The notes: generated from the letters alone by a model not told the origin. DNA of 32,279 nt from Saprospiraceae bacterium (GCA_028284395.1 JANQRV010000515.1:1-32279); one strand, 5' to 3'. Shown: positions 14,874 to 21,378, numbered from the stretch's first letter. A program made the numbers and translations.

Positions 14874-14888
14874 AATAAATGAACTAAT
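14854..14888. promoter_or_regulatory. Operator: perfect 12-bp inverted repeat overlapping the promoter
   Basis: ATTAGTTCATTT (14854-14865) and AAATGAACTAAT (14877-14888) are exact reverse complements 11 bp apart. The half-site TTAGTTCA occurs three times: twice in direct orientation 9 bp apart (14855 and 14864) and once inverted (14880-14887). The element covers the spacer, the -33 box and the DNA just upstream. It is therefore well placed for repression by the MarR-type protein encoded next to it. Confidence 0.72.
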
Positions 14889-15083
14889 TTTCAAACAACC
14901 CTCGAAAAGCTTCCAATGAACCTTTAGAGTCCGATCAGCATAAATTTATACAATAGGGTCGTCGGGTGTCAAATCAACATTCCGGAAAAATCCAGGAAAA
15001 TGTTACAAACATCTGGAAAACGGTTAAAAACATGCGAAGCAATTGAAATAACTTCGATGAAAAAATAAAACCATACAATTACG

Positions 15084-16070
15084 ATGGCCAATAAAAGTGT
15101 AATCTGGTGTGATGCGGAAACGCTTGCCAAAGACATCAGCGGAAAAACGTATATCGTCACCGGCGCCAATTCCGGTGTGGGCCTGGAAACGACCAGGCAA
15201 TTGGTAAAACAAGGCGGACACGTAGTGATGGCTTGCCGAAGGGTCGATGCCGGAAAAGAAGCCGCCCAATCTTTTGCCGGCCTAAAAGGCAGCTATGAGG
15301 TAATGCAATGCGATTTGGCGGACCTGCAATCCGTACGCGCCTTTGTCGATGAATTTTTGAGCAGTCACAGCCACCTCCACGGCCTTGTTTGCAATGCCGG
15401 AATGGTCTCCATGGGCAACCAACCGGTGTACACCAAGGATGGCTTGGAAATGACCATTGCGGTGAGCTATTTCGGCCATTTCCTGCTGACGGAACTACTG
15501 TTGGATACACTCAAAGCGTCGGCACCTTCAAGAATGGCGATCTTGTCGTCGGTGGTGCACGCCGGCAGCCCTAAAAATCGATATAAGGTCAATCTGGACG
15601 ACTTAAATTTCCGGCAGCGGAAATACAATAACTTTGCGGCCTACGGCGAGGCAAAGGTAGCATCTGTCCTCTATGCCATGGAATTGGCGGAAAGACTGGA
15701 AGGTACGGGCGTAACTACCTATTCCCTCCATCCCGGTTGGGCCCGGTCTAATTTTGGCGGAGATGGCTTATTGATGAATGTCATGCGAGTGCTTTTCCTG
15801 CCTTTCCGCAATTCCTGGACCAACAGTAATGAAGAGTCGGCCCAGACTTCGCTTCATTGCATGTTATCCGATGATGCGCCCTTGCATTCCGGCGCCTATT
15901 TCAGTCAACACAGTATACTCTACCGGGATAAAGAATGCCGAAAAGGCGGCTGGCCCATGGAATCGCCCAATCCGCATGCGAAAGATATGGCGATGGCCAA
16001 AGCCTTGGTAAAAAAGAGCTACGAAATCGTAGGACCGGCCTCATCAAAGAGAATACAGCCGCGTTCATAA
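15084..16070 (+). CDS. Short-chain dehydrogenase/reductase (retinol dehydrogenase/protochlorophyllide reductase-like)
   Basis: The 328-residue protein is an NAD(P)-dependent SDR of the longer type. The dinucleotide motif TGANSGVG is at 26-33, preceded by the strand KTYIV. The conserved LVCNAG follows near residue 110. Catalytic serines lie in ILSSVVHAG (S155 or S156), and the catalytic pair is Y187 and K191 in YGEAKVA. An LHPGWARSNFGG loop marks the substrate side. The long form with a C-terminal helical extension resembles retinol-dehydrogenase or light-independent protochlorophyllide-reductase relatives; the true substrate is not known. It starts at the ATG at 15084. The DNA just after the stop holds a relic of a Mo-hydroxylase gene, so the original downstream partner seems lost. 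Confidence 0.92.
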   Translation: MANKSVIWCDAETLAKDISGKTYIVTGANSGVGLETTRQLVKQGGHVVMACRRVDAGKEAAQSFAGLKGSYEVMQCDLADLQSVRAFVDEFLSSHSHLHGLVCNAGMVSMGNQPVYTKDGLEMTIAVSYFGHFLLTELLLDTLKASAPSRMAILSSVVHAGSPKNRYKVNLDDLNFRQRKYNNFAAYGEAKVASVLYAMELAERLEGTGVTTYSLHPGWARSNFGGDGLLMNVMRVLFLPFRNSWTNSNEESAQTSLHCMLSDDAPLHSGAYFSQHSILYRDKECRKGGWPMESPNPHAKDMAMAKALVKKSYEIVGPASSKRIQPRS

Positions 16071-16089
16071 TTTCAATATTCAATGGGGA

Positions 16090-16179
16090 GCGAAGGGAGC
16101 TGTCATTGGCAATGCCGTTTTTGCTCTAACCGGAAAACGATTGGGAGACATGCCTTTGAATGAGGCGCTGAATGCATAA
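16090..16179 (+). pseudogene. Relic of a Mo-hydroxylase large-subunit C-terminus
   Basis: Starting 20 bp after the SDR stop, one frame reads GAVIGNAVFALTGKRLGDMP, then LNEALNA and TAA (16177-16179). This matches the last 25-30 residues of xanthine/isoquinoline oxidase large subunits, where A[IV]xNA[VIF]xxATGKR follows the catalytic GLGEP. The two intact local copies end AVANAVYKATGER and ALANALYRATGKR. The GLGEP glutamate and everything before are missing. The fragment is closer to the standard KR-LP ending than to the local copies, so it derives from a third, separate gene. Confidence 0.7.
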
Positions 16180-16184
16180 CTTTG
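16155..16184 (+). promoter_or_regulatory. Consensus Bacteroidota promoter for the AraC gene, built on the relic's 3' end
   Basis: TTTG (16155-16158) and TAACTTTG (16177-16184) are spaced by 18 bp, the same spacing as the MarR operon promoter. The -7 box includes the TAA stop codon of the Mo-hydroxylase relic. Transcription would start near 16190, only about 14 nt before the ATG at 16204. The boxes are exact; activity is inferred. Confidence 0.68.
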
Positions 16185-16203
16185 ACCGAACAATGATGAA
16201 GCC

Positions 16204-17133
16204 ATGAGCGAAATCTTCAAAATAACCAGCATATCACATTTCCACAATATAATCGGGCTTCCGGCCCCCGAACATCCTTTGGTCTCCCTGATTGACGAGA
16301 GTAACAAAGAAGAAAAAAGAGACCTCGAAGATAAATTCTTTGACCTTCGGTTTACGACTGATCTGTATGCGATCATGTTTAAGGATAGCGTCAGCGGCTC
16401 CCTTGGTTATGGACGTACCACTTACGATTTTCAAGAAGGCAGCATAATATTTACCAGTCCGGGACAGGTATTTGCCTCTCCAACCAGGGAAGAAGCAGAA
16501 ATGCTAAGAGAAAACAGTGGCTGGAGCCTGTTGTTTCACCCGGACCTGTTGCAAAAGTCGCCGCTCGGGAAAAACATGGATCAATACACTTTCTTTTCCT
16601 ACGAAGTAAATGAAGCCCTGCACCTGTCTACAAAAGAGCAGAAATTCATCTTTGAGGTCGTCCAACAAATCAAAGAAGAGTACAGTCAGAACATCGATAA
16701 GCACAGCCAGAAACTGATTACATCGAACCTGGAGTTACTCCTGAATTACTGTACCCGGTTCTACGACCGGCAGTTTTATACCCGTACCAATCTCCATAAG
16801 GATTTTGTTACCAACTTCGAATCAAAACTGAAAGCCTATTTCAATTCCGGCCAGGCAACCATCTCCGGATTGCCCTCCGCCGGTTATTTTGGAAAAGAAC
16901 TCAATATGTCGGCGAATTATCTAAGCGATCTGTTGAAAAAGGAAACGGGTAAGGGCATCAAAGAACACATCAATGACAAGGTCGTGCACAAAGCCAAGAC
17001 CATGCTTCTGAATTCCAGCGCTTCAATTGGTGCCATTGCCTACGATCTAGGGTTTGAATATCCGCAGAGCTTTAGCCGCTTGTTTAAACACAAGACCGGC
17101 ATTAGTCCGAATGAGTACAGAAGATTGAATTGA
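16204..17133 (+). CDS. AraC/XylS-family transcriptional regulator
   Basis: The 309-residue protein has an N-terminal cupin-like sensing domain (about 20-190, with IIFTSPGQVFASP) and a C-terminal double helix-turn-helix (about 205-309). The second HTH has the family signature: IGAIAYDLGFEYPQSFSRLF, then KHKTGISPNEYRR. Regulators of this type are often paired with SDR or oxidoreductase genes in Bacteroidota, and here it follows the SDR gene after 133 bp. That gap contains a Mo-hydroxylase relic and the regulator's own promoter. The ligand is unknown. The gene probably once controlled a larger oxidoreductase cluster, of which the SDR survives. Confidence 0.92.
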   Translation: MSEIFKITSISHFHNIIGLPAPEHPLVSLIDESNKEEKRDLEDKFFDLRFTTDLYAIMFKDSVSGSLGYGRTTYDFQEGSIIFTSPGQVFASPTREEAEMLRENSGWSLLFHPDLLQKSPLGKNMDQYTFFSYEVNEALHLSTKEQKFIFEVVQQIKEEYSQNIDKHSQKLITSNLELLLNYCTRFYDRQFYTRTNLHKDFVTNFESKLKAYFNSGQATISGLPSAGYFGKELNMSANYLSDLLKKETGKGIKEHINDKVVHKAKTMLLNSSASIGAIAYDLGFEYPQSFSRLFKHKTGISPNEYRRLN

Positions 17134-17136
17134 AAT

Positions 17137-17208
17137 GTTTTCAGCGGTCATCCGGCCAATACCGGCGCTGCATCCTGTGATTAATATTGTCCTTTCCACT
17201 AAAATCAT
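17137..17208 (-). pseudogene. Short-chain dehydrogenase remnant (N-terminal piece)
   Basis: From an ATG at 17206-17208 the minus strand encodes MILVERTILITGCSAGIGRM, then TAEN. This is the first beta strand and the NAD(P)-binding TGxxxGIG loop of a classical SDR. Homology stops as the frame reaches the end of the AraC gene, whose stop codon is at 17131-17133. Only about 24 codons remain, so the 3' part was deleted. It is a different gene from the intact SDR at 15084, whose loop reads TGANSGVG, and cannot be the N-terminus matching the relic at 13168, which lies on the other strand. Confidence 0.68.
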
Positions 17209-17448
17209 ACAACCCAGGAAATCCAATAATTTGTTGCTGCAGAAGTCTGTGGCCTCATTGAGTTGGTGCGGTTTGTGAACGACGGCTTTGTTTGCGTTGG
17301 TTTTCCCGCGATTTGCAGATAGCCCTTTTGTTTGGCAGCCGCCAATTTGTCTTTCGAATGAAACCGGACTAGACACAGATGCAATCCGTCAAAGTGACCA
17401 AACCAGAACTCCGCGTCCTTTCCCTAAAGGCCATTCTTTCCGATTGAC
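17209..17448. other. Intergenic region before the stressosome-like operon
   Basis: No recognisable gene was found. A minus-strand frame continues upstream of the SDR relic, with lysine-rich text that I do not recognise. It may be further decayed coding sequence or leader. Confidence 0.35.
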
Positions 17449-17456
17449 TATCTTTG
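17449..17456 (+). promoter_or_regulatory. -7 box of the stressosome-like operon
   Basis: TATCTTTG is an exact match to the Bacteroidota -7 consensus and lies 20 bp before the ATG at 17476. No TTTG is present 18-20 bp upstream, so the promoter may be weak or activator-dependent. It is the only promoter-like signal before the five-domain operon. Confidence 0.5.
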
Positions 17457-17475
17457 GCCAATAAAACCACAAAAA

Positions 17476-17940
17476 ATGGCTAAAACCAAAGAAGAAAAGA
17501 CCCACGAGTTACCGATCCAGCAAGTTGCCATCAGTCGCCGCAAGATCATCGGTGAGGCACCCATTGTGGTCAATGAATTAACGGATCGCTGCCTGTACTC
17601 CGGCTTTTTCGGGACCCTGGATTCGGCCCGGATCAAAAAAGTGACGGATGCGATGCTGGAGGTTGTCGGACGAACGGAGAACGACCTGATCCTTATTGAT
17701 CTGAGCAATGTCGATGTGATCGATACGGCGATTGCAGGACACATCGGAAAGATCAATAAGACCCTGCAGTTGGTCGGTATGGACGTCATTTTTTGCGGTA
17801 TCAAACCACAAGTAGCGCAGTCCATGGTTTCAGCCGGGGTCAATTTGGACAATATTTTTGTGGCCAAGAACCTGAAGCGGGCACTGGAAGAAGTGTACAA
17901 GCGGCAGGGTTTGCAACTGGTCAAAATTAAAGAAGCATAA
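17476..17940 (+). CDS. RsbR-type STAS-domain protein (stressosome scaffold)
   Basis: The 154-residue protein has a short N-terminal segment (1-35) and one STAS domain (about 36-150). The domain is RsbR-like rather than RsbS-like. It keeps GTLDSARIKKV (46-56), where RsbR has GTIDTERAK, and LIDLSNVDVIDTAIAGHIG with T84, where RsbR has its second phosphorylated threonine. S50 and T84 are 34 residues apart, the same gap as RsbR T171 and T205. The later GIKPQVAQSMVSAGVNLD also follows RsbR. The N-terminal globin-like sensor of RsbR is absent. It should bind and be phosphorylated by the RsbT domain encoded 3 bp downstream. Confidence 0.88.
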   Translation: MAKTKEEKTHELPIQQVAISRRKIIGEAPIVVNELTDRCLYSGFFGTLDSARIKKVTDAMLEVVGRTENDLILIDLSNVDVIDTAIAGHIGKINKTLQLVGMDVIFCGIKPQVAQSMVSAGVNLDNIFVAKNLKRALEEVYKRQGLQLVKIKEA

Positions 17941-17943
17941 ACC

Positions 17944-18930
17944 ATGGAGCAGGCGATCGCCATTCGAATTTTGACGGAAAGAGATGTGGCCCTTGCCAGG
18001 GATGAGGCCAGGGCGATCGCAGAGTGGATGCATTTTGACCGGCATGGTGTTGCAGAAGTAGCCCTGGCCGTATCGGAGATGGCACAAAATGTGATTCGCT
18101 ATGCCAATCACGGAGAAGTCCGGATTGAAGCAGGGCCCAAGCAAAGAACGTTGCGGGTATTGGTTTCCGATACCGGACCTGGCATCGGAGATCTGGGTCG
18201 CGCTATGCGGGAAGGACATTCGACCGACCCAACCAGCCTTGGTCTCGGATTCACCGTAGCACGGCGATCGATGGACTGGCTTGATGTAGCAACCAAGCCG
18301 GGGGAAGGAACGCAAATCCTGATGGAGAAATACCTGCCCCTGCCCGATACCCGATTTGAATATGGAGCCGTCTCGGTACCGGACGATCGATATTTGGAAA
18401 ACGGCGATGAATTTCTGGTGAAGCAGTTTGACGGTGAAACAGTATTGGTCGGTGTCATCGACGGCATCGGTCAGGGAGTGGAAGCACACCGAATGGCGGT
18501 TTTAGCCAAATCGGTCGTCCTCGATCATTTTAAAAGTCCGCTTGATGGCATTGTTTTAGCCGTCGATCAGGCGGTTCGGGAAAGCGGAATCGAGGGAGGA
18601 CTTGCTATGAGCTTGGCATTGATTGCAGAAGACACTATTAGTTATCTGGGGATCGGGGACACGCATTCTTATGTATTGGAACAAGATTTGTACTTGCTGC
18701 GGAATTTTGACGGGAGAGTAGGGGCTTACCAACTACCCCGAATCTCAGTACAGAAAATTGCGATTAAACGCCCGGCTGTATTCATAACCTGTACGGACGG
18801 CATCAACACTAAGATCCATACTGCGGAATTGAGCGGAGCGGAACGGGCACAAAACATGGCCAACAACATCTTTAACACCTTTCATCGCTCCTACGGGGAT
18901 GTCACGGTAATGGTCGCTAAAATGAAATGA
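17944..18930 (+). CDS. Fusion of an RsbT-type kinase and an RsbX/SpoIIE-type phosphatase
   Basis: The 328-residue protein joins two enzymes that are normally separate. Residues 1-135 form a GHKL ATPase of the RsbT type: RILTERDVALARDEAR, then the N box SEMAQNVIRYA with E45 and N49, the G1 box SDTGPGIG with D76, and the G2 box LGLGFTVARRSMD. Residues about 145-328 are a PP2C-like phosphatase: VIDGIGQG with metal ligand D173, GIGDTHSYV, CTDGIN with D285, and GDVTVMV with D319. In stressosomes RsbT phosphorylates RsbR/RsbS, and RsbX removes the phosphates. One polypeptide would therefore both switch and reset the STAS protein encoded just upstream. It overlaps the next gene by 4 bp. Confidence 0.9.
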   Translation: MEQAIAIRILTERDVALARDEARAIAEWMHFDRHGVAEVALAVSEMAQNVIRYANHGEVRIEAGPKQRTLRVLVSDTGPGIGDLGRAMREGHSTDPTSLGLGFTVARRSMDWLDVATKPGEGTQILMEKYLPLPDTRFEYGAVSVPDDRYLENGDEFLVKQFDGETVLVGVIDGIGQGVEAHRMAVLAKSVVLDHFKSPLDGIVLAVDQAVRESGIEGGLAMSLALIAEDTISYLGIGDTHSYVLEQDLYLLRNFDGRVGAYQLPRISVQKIAIKRPAVFITCTDGINTKIHTAELSGAERAQNMANNIFNTFHRSYGDVTVMVAKMK

Positions 18931-19922
18931 ATACCTATACGGAAACATATGACTTTTTGGTTTCCATCATCGGAAACTCGCCCTACGGTATCCTGGCCAT
19001 CGATTTAGAAGGCACCGTCATCATGTGCAATGAACTCGCACTGTCGAATTTGGTCATCGACCAAAAGGTGGCCGACGTACTGGAGGTCGACATTCTGGAT
19101 CTGGTACAGGGCATCCCGACACTCTATCAGGAATTGTCGATCTGTATTCAAAAAGGCCGGCGACCGTTCGACTTGAATGACATCCAATTTGAGCAACAAC
19201 ACCTCAACATCAAGGGGCGACGCATCCTCAACGGCATGATCATTACCACCGAAGACATTACTAAGACCAAAGAACTGGAACAAGCTTCATTAAATGCCAT
19301 GTTCGAAGGACAGGAGAACGAACGACAACGCATTGCCAAGGAAATTCACGATGGGATTGGGCCTTTGCTCTCTACCATCAAACTCAATCTCGATGCGGTA
19401 AAGCGGGAAGTCGGTACCACCTCGGAGAGGACAAACAAAAAAATCAATGCCATGGGTGAGTTGGTCCATACGGTAGCAACCGACCTGCGCAGCATTTCCC
19501 ATGCTCTGATGCCGGGGGCCCTAAGGGACTTCGGTCTGTCGACCGCCCTACAGAACTTGGCCAATAAAGCCAATGACAGCGAACAGGTAGAGGTCAACTT
19601 TTACCAGTCCGGTATGGAGCAACGATTGGATCAAAATGTAGAACTGGGGCTCTTCCGGATCGCCCAGGAATTGATCAATAATGCCTTCAAATACGCCGAA
19701 GCCCAATCGATCAATATCCAATTGATTCGGCACTCCGATCACATTTTGCTGATGGTGGAGGATGATGGGGTTGGGTTCCAAAAGGAAGAATGGGCCCGAA
19801 GAAGCGATAAGGGCATCGGTTTACCCAATATTTATACCCGGACGAAATCCTTAAACGGTAATTTTACAATCGATTCCAGCCCGGGACACGGGGTGTCCGC
19901 GGCGGTGGAAATTCCAATTTAA
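18927..19922 (+). CDS. Soluble PAS-type sensor histidine kinase (NarX/DegS class)
   Basis: The 331-residue protein has no membrane segment. Residues 1-115 form a PAS-like domain (IIGNSPYGILAIDLEGTVIM). The HisKA_3 dimerisation helix carries the phosphorylated H141 in RQRIAKEIHDGIGPLLSTIK. The HATPase domain (about 230-331) contains ELINNAFKYA, VEDDGVGF and KGIGLPNIYTR. Its ATG lies inside the stop of the RsbT::RsbX gene (ATGA overlap), so the two are translationally coupled. The response regulator gene follows 5 bp after the stop. It is probably cytoplasmic and receives its signal from the STAS/RsbT switch, which is inference from the operon. Confidence 0.93.
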   Translation: MNTYTETYDFLVSIIGNSPYGILAIDLEGTVIMCNELALSNLVIDQKVADVLEVDILDLVQGIPTLYQELSICIQKGRRPFDLNDIQFEQQHLNIKGRRILNGMIITTEDITKTKELEQASLNAMFEGQENERQRIAKEIHDGIGPLLSTIKLNLDAVKREVGTTSERTNKKINAMGELVHTVATDLRSISHALMPGALRDFGLSTALQNLANKANDSEQVEVNFYQSGMEQRLDQNVELGLFRIAQELINNAFKYAEAQSINIQLIRHSDHILLMVEDDGVGFQKEEWARRSDKGIGLPNIYTRTKSLNGNFTIDSSPGHGVSAAVEIPI

Positions 19923-19927
19923 ATGAC

Positions 19928-20572
19928 ATGATAAAAGTACTGATAGCCGACGATCACAAAGTTTTCCGGGATGGCATCTGTGCCATTTTGCAAGACGACG
20001 ACCGCATCGACGTCATTGCCGAAGCCGGTGACGGACGTCAGGTATTGGCCCGATTGGAGCAAGCGGTGCCCGATGTCATATTAATGGATATTTCCATGGG
20101 AGATACCAGTGGCATTGACACTACCAAGATCGTCAAGGAAAAATATCCGAACGTCCGGGTCTTGGTCTTATCGATGCACACCGAAGAAGCTTACATCGTC
20201 AAGATGTTAGAAGCCGGCGCTTCCGGCTACCTGCTCAAAGACGCCGGCTCCGAAGAAATGATCAATGCCATCCGGGTGGTCGCCCAGGGCAACACCTACT
20301 ACAGCAATGCCGTTTCCTCCATTATCGTAAAGCATTTTACCAAAGGTACCAATCCAAAAGAAGCGAAAGGAGGGGTTCCGCTATCCAAGCGGGAGATCGA
20401 AGTGTTACAACTGATCGCAGAAGAATACTCCAACCCGGAAATTGCCGAAAAGCTCTTCATCAGTATTCGGACCGTCGATACGCACCGGCGGAATTTACTG
20501 GAGAAAACCGGAGCCAAAAATACGGCGGGCCTGGTAAAATACGCCATTTCTCATGGTCTGACCACCGTCTGA
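19928..20572 (+). CDS. NarL/FixJ-family response regulator
   Basis: The 214-residue protein has a receiver domain (1-120) with acidic residues in IADDHKVFRDG and the phosphorylated D54 in VILMDISMGD. The conserved KDA follows in GYLLKDAGSEE. A LuxR-type HTH (about 147-210) contains LSKREIEVLQLIAEEYSN, PEIAEKLFIS and TVDTHRRNLLEKTG. It is the partner of the histidine kinase 5 bp upstream. The tandem TAGGTAAA sites at 20596-20628, just past its stop and before an ECF sigma gene, are good candidates for its targets. Confidence 0.94.
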   Translation: MIKVLIADDHKVFRDGICAILQDDDRIDVIAEAGDGRQVLARLEQAVPDVILMDISMGDTSGIDTTKIVKEKYPNVRVLVLSMHTEEAYIVKMLEAGASGYLLKDAGSEEMINAIRVVAQGNTYYSNAVSSIIVKHFTKGTNPKEAKGGVPLSKREIEVLQLIAEEYSNPEIAEKLFISIRTVDTHRRNLLEKTGAKNTAGLVKYAISHGLTTV

Positions 20573-20595
20573 CTAAACCCATCGATCAACTACAA

Positions 20596-20628
20596 TAGGT
20601 AAATTACCTACTGCCTAGGTAAAATACC
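20596..20628. promoter_or_regulatory. Tandem 20-bp-spaced palindromic operator (TAGGTAAA repeats)
   Basis: TAGGTAAATTACCTA (20596-20610) is a perfect palindrome with one central base. A related site, TAGGTAAAATACCGG, starts exactly 20 bp later (20616-20630) and matches it at 12 of 15 positions; its core GGTA-AAA-TACC is again palindromic. Two dyads on the same face of the helix suit a NarL-type dimer pair. They lie between the response regulator stop and the ECF sigma start, so the regulator probably acts here on the sigma gene. Confidence 0.6.
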
Positions 20629-20640
20629 GGTTTTGATAAA

Positions 20641-20657
20641 TACGGCTTTTAGCCGTA
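20641..20657. other. Short perfect hairpin TACGGCT-TTT-AGCCGTA
   Basis: A 7-bp stem with a 3-nt loop follows the tandem operator by 12 bp. No T-run comes after it on either strand, so it is not a standard terminator. It may be a third protein site, an RNA hairpin in the sigma gene leader, or chance. Confidence 0.35.
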
Positions 20658-20686
20658 CTCTGGCCGCACGTTTCGGACCAACTTTG

Positions 20687-20716
20687 TGTCAGTAATCAAA
20701 AATAATGTTACTGACA
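20687..20716. promoter_or_regulatory. Inverted repeat TGTCAGTAA-N12-TTACTGACA touching the ECF start codon
   Basis: The arms 20687-20695 and 20708-20716 are exact reverse complements; the last base of the right arm is the A of the ATG at 20716. The element could be an operator over the transcription start, or an RNA hairpin that hides the start codon and controls translation of the sigma factor. Such arms are near the edge of chance in this window, so position is the main argument. Confidence 0.42.
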
Positions 20717-21297
20717 TGAAAAACAGGACGTTTTCCATCCTTACCGACGAAACACTAGTATTGCAATATCAGCAAACCAAATGCAGCCAGTCCTTCGGAG
20801 AATTGTATAACCGATATTACGAAAGAGTATACAGTTATACGGTGTCTATGATCAAAAACCGGGATGTGGGCTTCGACCTCACGCAGGATGTATTCATCAA
20901 AGCTGCCGACTCTTTGTCGAAACTTAGGGATGTGGTGACGTTTCGGGCCTGGTTGTTTCGCATTGCTCACAATGCGTGTATCGACTACGGCCGCAATCAG
21001 TCCAAATTGAAAATGACTTCTGCGGAAGAAAGATTCGACCTGGCCGATCAACCAGCCGATATCGATGCCCTTATGGCCAAAGACCGGATGATCGAGCAAA
21101 TGCACGACTTGATTGAAAGCCTGGACGAAGCCGACCGTACTTTGCTACAGTTAAAATACATGGATCGGGCGAGCATTAAGGAATTGCAACAGAAAATGGG
21201 ACTCTCCGCCAGTGCCGTGAAAATGCGCTTATTGCGCGTTCGGAATAAAGTAATAACCAAATTCGAAGAACGAGCCGAAGTGGCTTTGGCCAGCTAG
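20716..21297 (+). CDS. ECF RNA polymerase sigma factor (second, stress-operon associated)
   Basis: The product is 193 residues from the ATG at 20716; an in-frame GTG at 20686 would add ten residues but lies inside the inverted repeat. Region 2 (about 20-90) contains FGELYNRYYERVYSYTVSMI and DLTQDVFIKA, then FRAWLFRIAHNACIDYGR. Region 4 (about 125-180) is LDEADRTLLQLKYMDRASI with KMGLSASAVKMRLLRVRNKV. No anti-sigma gene is adjacent. The gene follows the stress two-component operon and its tandem operator, so its synthesis may be the output of that pathway. A terminator-like hairpin follows 37 bp after the stop. Confidence 0.92.
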   Translation: MKNRTFSILTDETLVLQYQQTKCSQSFGELYNRYYERVYSYTVSMIKNRDVGFDLTQDVFIKAADSLSKLRDVVTFRAWLFRIAHNACIDYGRNQSKLKMTSAEERFDLADQPADIDALMAKDRMIEQMHDLIESLDEADRTLLQLKYMDRASIKELQQKMGLSASAVKMRLLRVRNKVITKFEERAEVALAS

Positions 21298-21333
21298 TTG
21301 GTCGCCACGGATTGTCCTTCAAAACGAACCTGT

Positions 21334-21373
21334 AAACGGGGTGCTTCGTGAACAAATCGCGGACACCCCGTTT
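21334..21373 (+). terminator. Hairpin terminator after the ECF sigma gene
   Basis: AAACGGGGTG (21334-21343) pairs perfectly with CACCCCGTTT (21364-21373) around a 20-nt loop and is followed by a short T-rich stretch. It lies 37 bp past the stop. The long loop is unusual but the 10-bp GC-rich stem is strong. It ends 5 bp before the truncated DUF3124 frame. Confidence 0.65.
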
Positions 21374-21378
21374 TATAC

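Noticed and set aside
15084..17133. SDR, relic and AraC read as one operon
   Set aside because: The AraC gene has its own consensus promoter in the 133-bp gap, so a shared transcript is possible but not required.
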